The notes beneath the pieces were generated by a model, which worked only from the letters and a program-made list of their open reading frames with translations, was not told the DNA's origin and ran no database searches. A stretch of 64,000 nt of DNA from Ecdyonurus torrentis (lineage: Eukaryota > Arthropoda > Insecta > Ephemeroptera > Heptageniidae): positions 11,000,313-11,064,312 of the forward strand of contig OX439136.1 in NCBI GenBank assembly GCA_949318235.1, read 5' to 3'. This document shows positions 60,685 to 64,000 of the stretch, in pieces; position 1 is the stretch's first letter; the number at the start of each line of letters is the position of its first letter. The translations under genes and the position numbers were made by a program.

Positions 60685-61170
60685 AACATGGAAAACTTCC
60701 AATAAAATATAATATAACATTCTATATGACAGGGTACTAGAGAGAGAGAGAGAGTGTTGACTTTTTATTGAGCGATAATTGAGTACTACATTAATGAGCA
60801 CCCTTGTACTAAATGAATTAAACCCTTTGTCTCCATTGTAATAACTATATAGCTATAGGACACTTGTTGTTTGCTCTCTTTTATAGTCATACATACACGT
60901 ATTTATTGACGTGTTTCCAACAAACTTAATTTTTAACTTTTTTATACATGAAAAATTGTAAATCTAATACTTTTTCTTTTTTATCACAGAAGCTATAAAC
61001 CAAAATTTTGGGCAGCATTTATATAATGGAGTTTTATTTTTATACATAAACTGTTATAGAAAAATTGTAATCTTTGCCTTTACTGTAAGGCAATGTAGCG
61101 ATGCTTTTTCGGATAAACCACACATTTACTATTGGTGGGTTTGTATGCTTTCACACATCTACGTTTATTC
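60681..61170. other. AT-rich stretch with a short (AG)n
   Basis: AG run at 60739-60754. No gene recognised. Confidence 0.55.
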
Positions 61171-61316
61171 AAAATTCAAATTCAAATTCAAATTCAAATT
61201 CAAATTCAAATTCAAATTCAAATTCAAATTCAAAATTCAAATTCAAATTCAAATTCAAATTCAAATTCAAAATTCAAATTCAAAATTCAAATTTAAAATT
61301 CAAAATTCAAAATTCT
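61171..61316 (-). repeat. Expanded (TTTGAA)n LINE tail
   Basis: About 145 bp of hexamer units (ATTCAA on the plus strand) with occasional AAATTC variants. It begins exactly at the 3' end of the LINE remnant that follows. The Asn-Ser and Lys-Phe repeat frames across it are artefacts. Confidence 0.9.
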
Positions 61317-61870
61317 TTATTCATTTCTTTCATCCAACATACATAACACAATCAAATGCATTAGTCAGAAATGATTGTCAAAACTATTTACAACATACAA
61401 ATTAAACAAAAAAGAAAAAAACACTTACGTATAAAATTACAATTTGTATTTAAATTTTTTCATCATTCATATATTCATCAATTGAGTAATACTGCGTATT
61501 TAATAGGAAAAACTTTAGTTGTTTTTTTAAAAGCTATTAAATTTTTTTTTTCTCATATCCAAAGGCAATTTATTATAGATATTCAGACAACTGCAGAAAG
61601 GACCCTTATTATACATTTCAGTTCTTTTATATACATAATATACTCTTCATTTTATTTGTATTTCTATTATTATAGTTATGATTTATTTCGTGGCTTTTAA
61701 AGAATTCAATATTGTGTTTCACTATCATTGGACATTCCATGATAAAAACACAAGGTAAGTTTAATATATATTTAACATTTGAAATATATCTCTACACTCT
61801 GCTCTAAATTTAGCACCACATATTATGCGTATGATTTTTTTTTTCATAACAGCCTTATAAACACAGTCAC
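61310..61870 (-). pseudogene. Decayed LINE reverse-transcriptase C-terminus
   Basis: The minus strand in shifting frames gives KKKIIRIICGAKFRAECRDI at about 61850-61790. Further on it gives KSHEINHNYNNRNTNKMKS near 61690-61640, then MYNKGPFC and IYNKLPLDM. These are the ordered C-terminal landmarks of CR1/Jockey-group LINE polymerases. The 3' UTR ends GAAAGAAATGAATAAAG and joins the (TTTGAA)n tail. Several stops and frameshifts show it is dead. The plus-strand open frames at 61371-61700 and 61779-61979 are antisense shadows. Confidence 0.78.
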
Positions 61871-62196
61871 ATCTACATTATACGTGACACCAGGTAAAAA
61901 ATACCCCATCATTGAATTAACAGGTGTAGATATGTATTATACATGTCGTCATATGTGTGTTATGGGATGGGTATCGTGATAAAACGTAGATGTGTGAAAG
62001 TAGGCAAACCCTCTGAAAATAGAAACGCACAACGTAGTTTAGCCTCAACAGCATCGATAGAATAAAATGTCATAATGACAGAATGCAAAATAATCCAGTA
62101 TCAATAAAGTAGTCACTAAAGAACTTATATTATGCGTATCATACTCCAATGTATTCTAAAATATCGGTAACAAATCTGTGTATGGTTCTATCCTCC

Positions 62197-62391
<195 letters not shown>

Positions 62392-62399
62392 AATAATAA

Positions 62400-62600
62400 A
62401 TTACGTAATACTAATTTGCACTAATAGCACAAATTATATAGCATAAATTATGCTAAATAAGAACAATAACTCAAAAAATTATGCTGTATAGCACAGTATT
62501 TATGCTTTGTTGCATACTTATTATGAATTATGCTGCAGATTATGCTGCATTGAACAAATTGTGCTGAAAATGAGCTAGCATAATTATTACGTATAATATT
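62400..62600. repeat. Dispersed repeat rich in GCATAAATTATG motifs, copy 2
   Basis: Shares GCATAAATTATGC, ACAAATTGTGCTGAAA and a flanking TTACGTAATA/TATTACGTA pair with the block at 8830-9005. Internal AATTATGCTG units repeat several times. Probably an old MITE. Confidence 0.42.
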
Positions 62601-63192
62601 TTTTATTCGTGTGTATTTATTTATTTTGGTAACAAATAAAATGGTACAAAATTTATTAAAAATATCTCAACTTCAAACAATTTCAAATTTATTTTTTCAT
62701 ATCTGTTTAGTTTGTTAATAAAACAGCCATTGTTTCCTATCTTTAATTATTATTTATAATATTTATTAAAATTATATTTTCAAACAAATTAAATCAATCC
62801 ATTAATACTGTAGATAATACCTCTCGCTCAAATATTCACTATAACGAAAATTTTTATATATTAGAAAAACAAACATTTTAGTACTGAAAAACTAAAATCA
62901 ACATAATAATAGTATTATTATTATTTTATTTTTTTACATTTAATCTAATATTTTCAAAATAATATTAAAATATGATTATAAAAGGGCAAATAAAATCACG
63001 ATTTTACTGAAAATTATTCCCCTTTTTAATAAATTTAGAAATGTTGCTATACACAATTTTACTAAAAAAATAATATTAACAATAATAATAATAAAAAATG
63101 GAGTTGCTATTTTTAACAAAAGTATGAACCCTGCGAACAAAAATGAGTTTTTCGATTTCAGCGAAAATGTTTACCTTTTTTATTGTCTCTTT

Positions 63193-63194
<2 letters not shown>
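62601..63194. other. AT-rich stretch without recognised gene
   Basis: Nothing recognised. Confidence 0.55.

Positions 63195-63264
<70 letters not shown>
63195..63264. repeat. (TC)n microsatellite
   Basis: TC run with one TTTC interruption near 63251. Confidence 0.96.
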
Positions 63265-63265
<1 letters not shown>

Positions 63266-64000
63266 ACTCTTTGAAAAAAAAATAGTATTAAAATTTCAAA
63301 GTTCATGAAAGATTCAGAGTGATGACAGTTTGTGTAATTTGCTTGTTAACGTTAGACATTTTCACTCTATTAATACGTCCAGCTCCAATGTTGTAATAAT
63401 ATTCACTATTTAAAAAAAAAAATAGATAAAAGCATTCTAAGTCTGGCTAGTCAGTCAAAGAGTTTATTATACTATGAATAGCTTAAGTCTACGAACGTGG
63501 GTGTGTACAGAAACTAAACCAAAAATCTCAGTACCATACAAACCTTTATAATAAAGTGTGTAGAATTAATATATTAAGTTTACCATCCGTACGTACTGTA
63601 TATTATTATATAACCTAACTAAATACAGAATGAATTTGAATAGATACATATCAACCTGAATATAATTATAGACGATAAAAAAAAAACGTCTTTACTTCAA
63701 TAATATACATTATTTGATTTTAAAATTGTATAATTACAAGTTTAAATACATGTTACGTGTACGGTTTAAAATAATGTAGAAATTAATTTTAAAATAACTT
63801 TTATTTATTTATTTTTTTTTTTTTGTCATGCACTTTGGCATATTTGCTTCAATGATATAATTTTGCTATAACTTTCTCACTAAAAACTAATATGAGGTAT
63901 AAATTAGTGTTAATTGACTTGTAAGTTTTGTTGGGAGGATAACAATAGAGTTTCATTAGGCAGGCAGCAAATATGAAATAATAAGGTATTAAGTCTTTAA
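63265..64000. other. AT-rich stretch without recognised gene
   Basis: Runs to the window edge. No repeat family or coding signal recognised. Confidence 0.55.

Noticed and set aside
59817..60686. Two copies of a membrane-like peptide (MSVFIIMYKVTIIF) on opposite strands
   Set aside because: They lie in identical inverted repeat arms. Past the arms the frames run into microsatellites, so a real gene is unlikely.
61371..61979. Plus-strand frames of 109 and 66 residues
   Set aside because: They are antisense to a decayed LINE whose minus-strand translation shows reverse transcriptase C-terminal landmarks.

Overview
The window looks like gene-poor, very AT-rich DNA (roughly three quarters A+T by eye) from a metazoan. 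No rRNA, CRISPR array, operon or bacterial signal was seen. A marine invertebrate such as an echinoderm would fit the non-LTR retrotransposons with short-repeat tails, the tRNA-derived SINE, many MITEs, a possible Penelope-like fragment and dense (AT)n/(GA)n microsatellites. The species cannot be fixed from sequence alone. I found no convincing host protein-coding gene. The only long coding frames belong to one non-LTR retrotransposon at 2.0-5.8 kb (minus strand).

Layout. 0-6 kb: a tRNA-derived SINE, then a nearly intact EEP-endonuclease/reverse-transcriptase LINE. 6-16 kb: TTAA-flanked MITEs, a TA-flanked family and microsatellites. 16-26 kb: two long fold-back elements (17.9-18.5 and 20.4-21.75 kb) and more MITEs. 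26-34 kb: mostly anonymous AT-rich DNA, a hairpin MITE family, a decayed LINE carrying a MITE, and a CpG-rich element with TTA target-site duplications. 34-41 kb: a 323-bp TTCG tetranucleotide array, nested inverted-repeat elements, a hAT-like element between two (TA)n tracts, and a fold-back with microsatellites in both arms. 41-56 kb: LINE tails and repeated MITEs. 55-60 kb: an element with a perfect 9-bp target duplication, two hAT-like elements, and a hairpin element inside a (GA)n tract. 60-64 kb: an inverted-repeat, possibly Penelope-like fragment with a candidate minimal hammerhead ribozyme, a decayed LINE, and a 187-bp (TC)n tract.

How the parts relate. The same non-autonomous families recur: about ten copies of one TTAA family, four each of two others. 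They sit inside older LINE, SINE or microsatellite sequence, so a relative insertion order can be read. Several unrelated families carry TGACGTCA, CACGTG or GCGCATGCGC palindromes, motifs otherwise rare in such AT-rich DNA. No transposase gene was found, so the MITEs would depend on enzymes encoded elsewhere. Coordinates of repeats were read by eye and may be off by a few bases.
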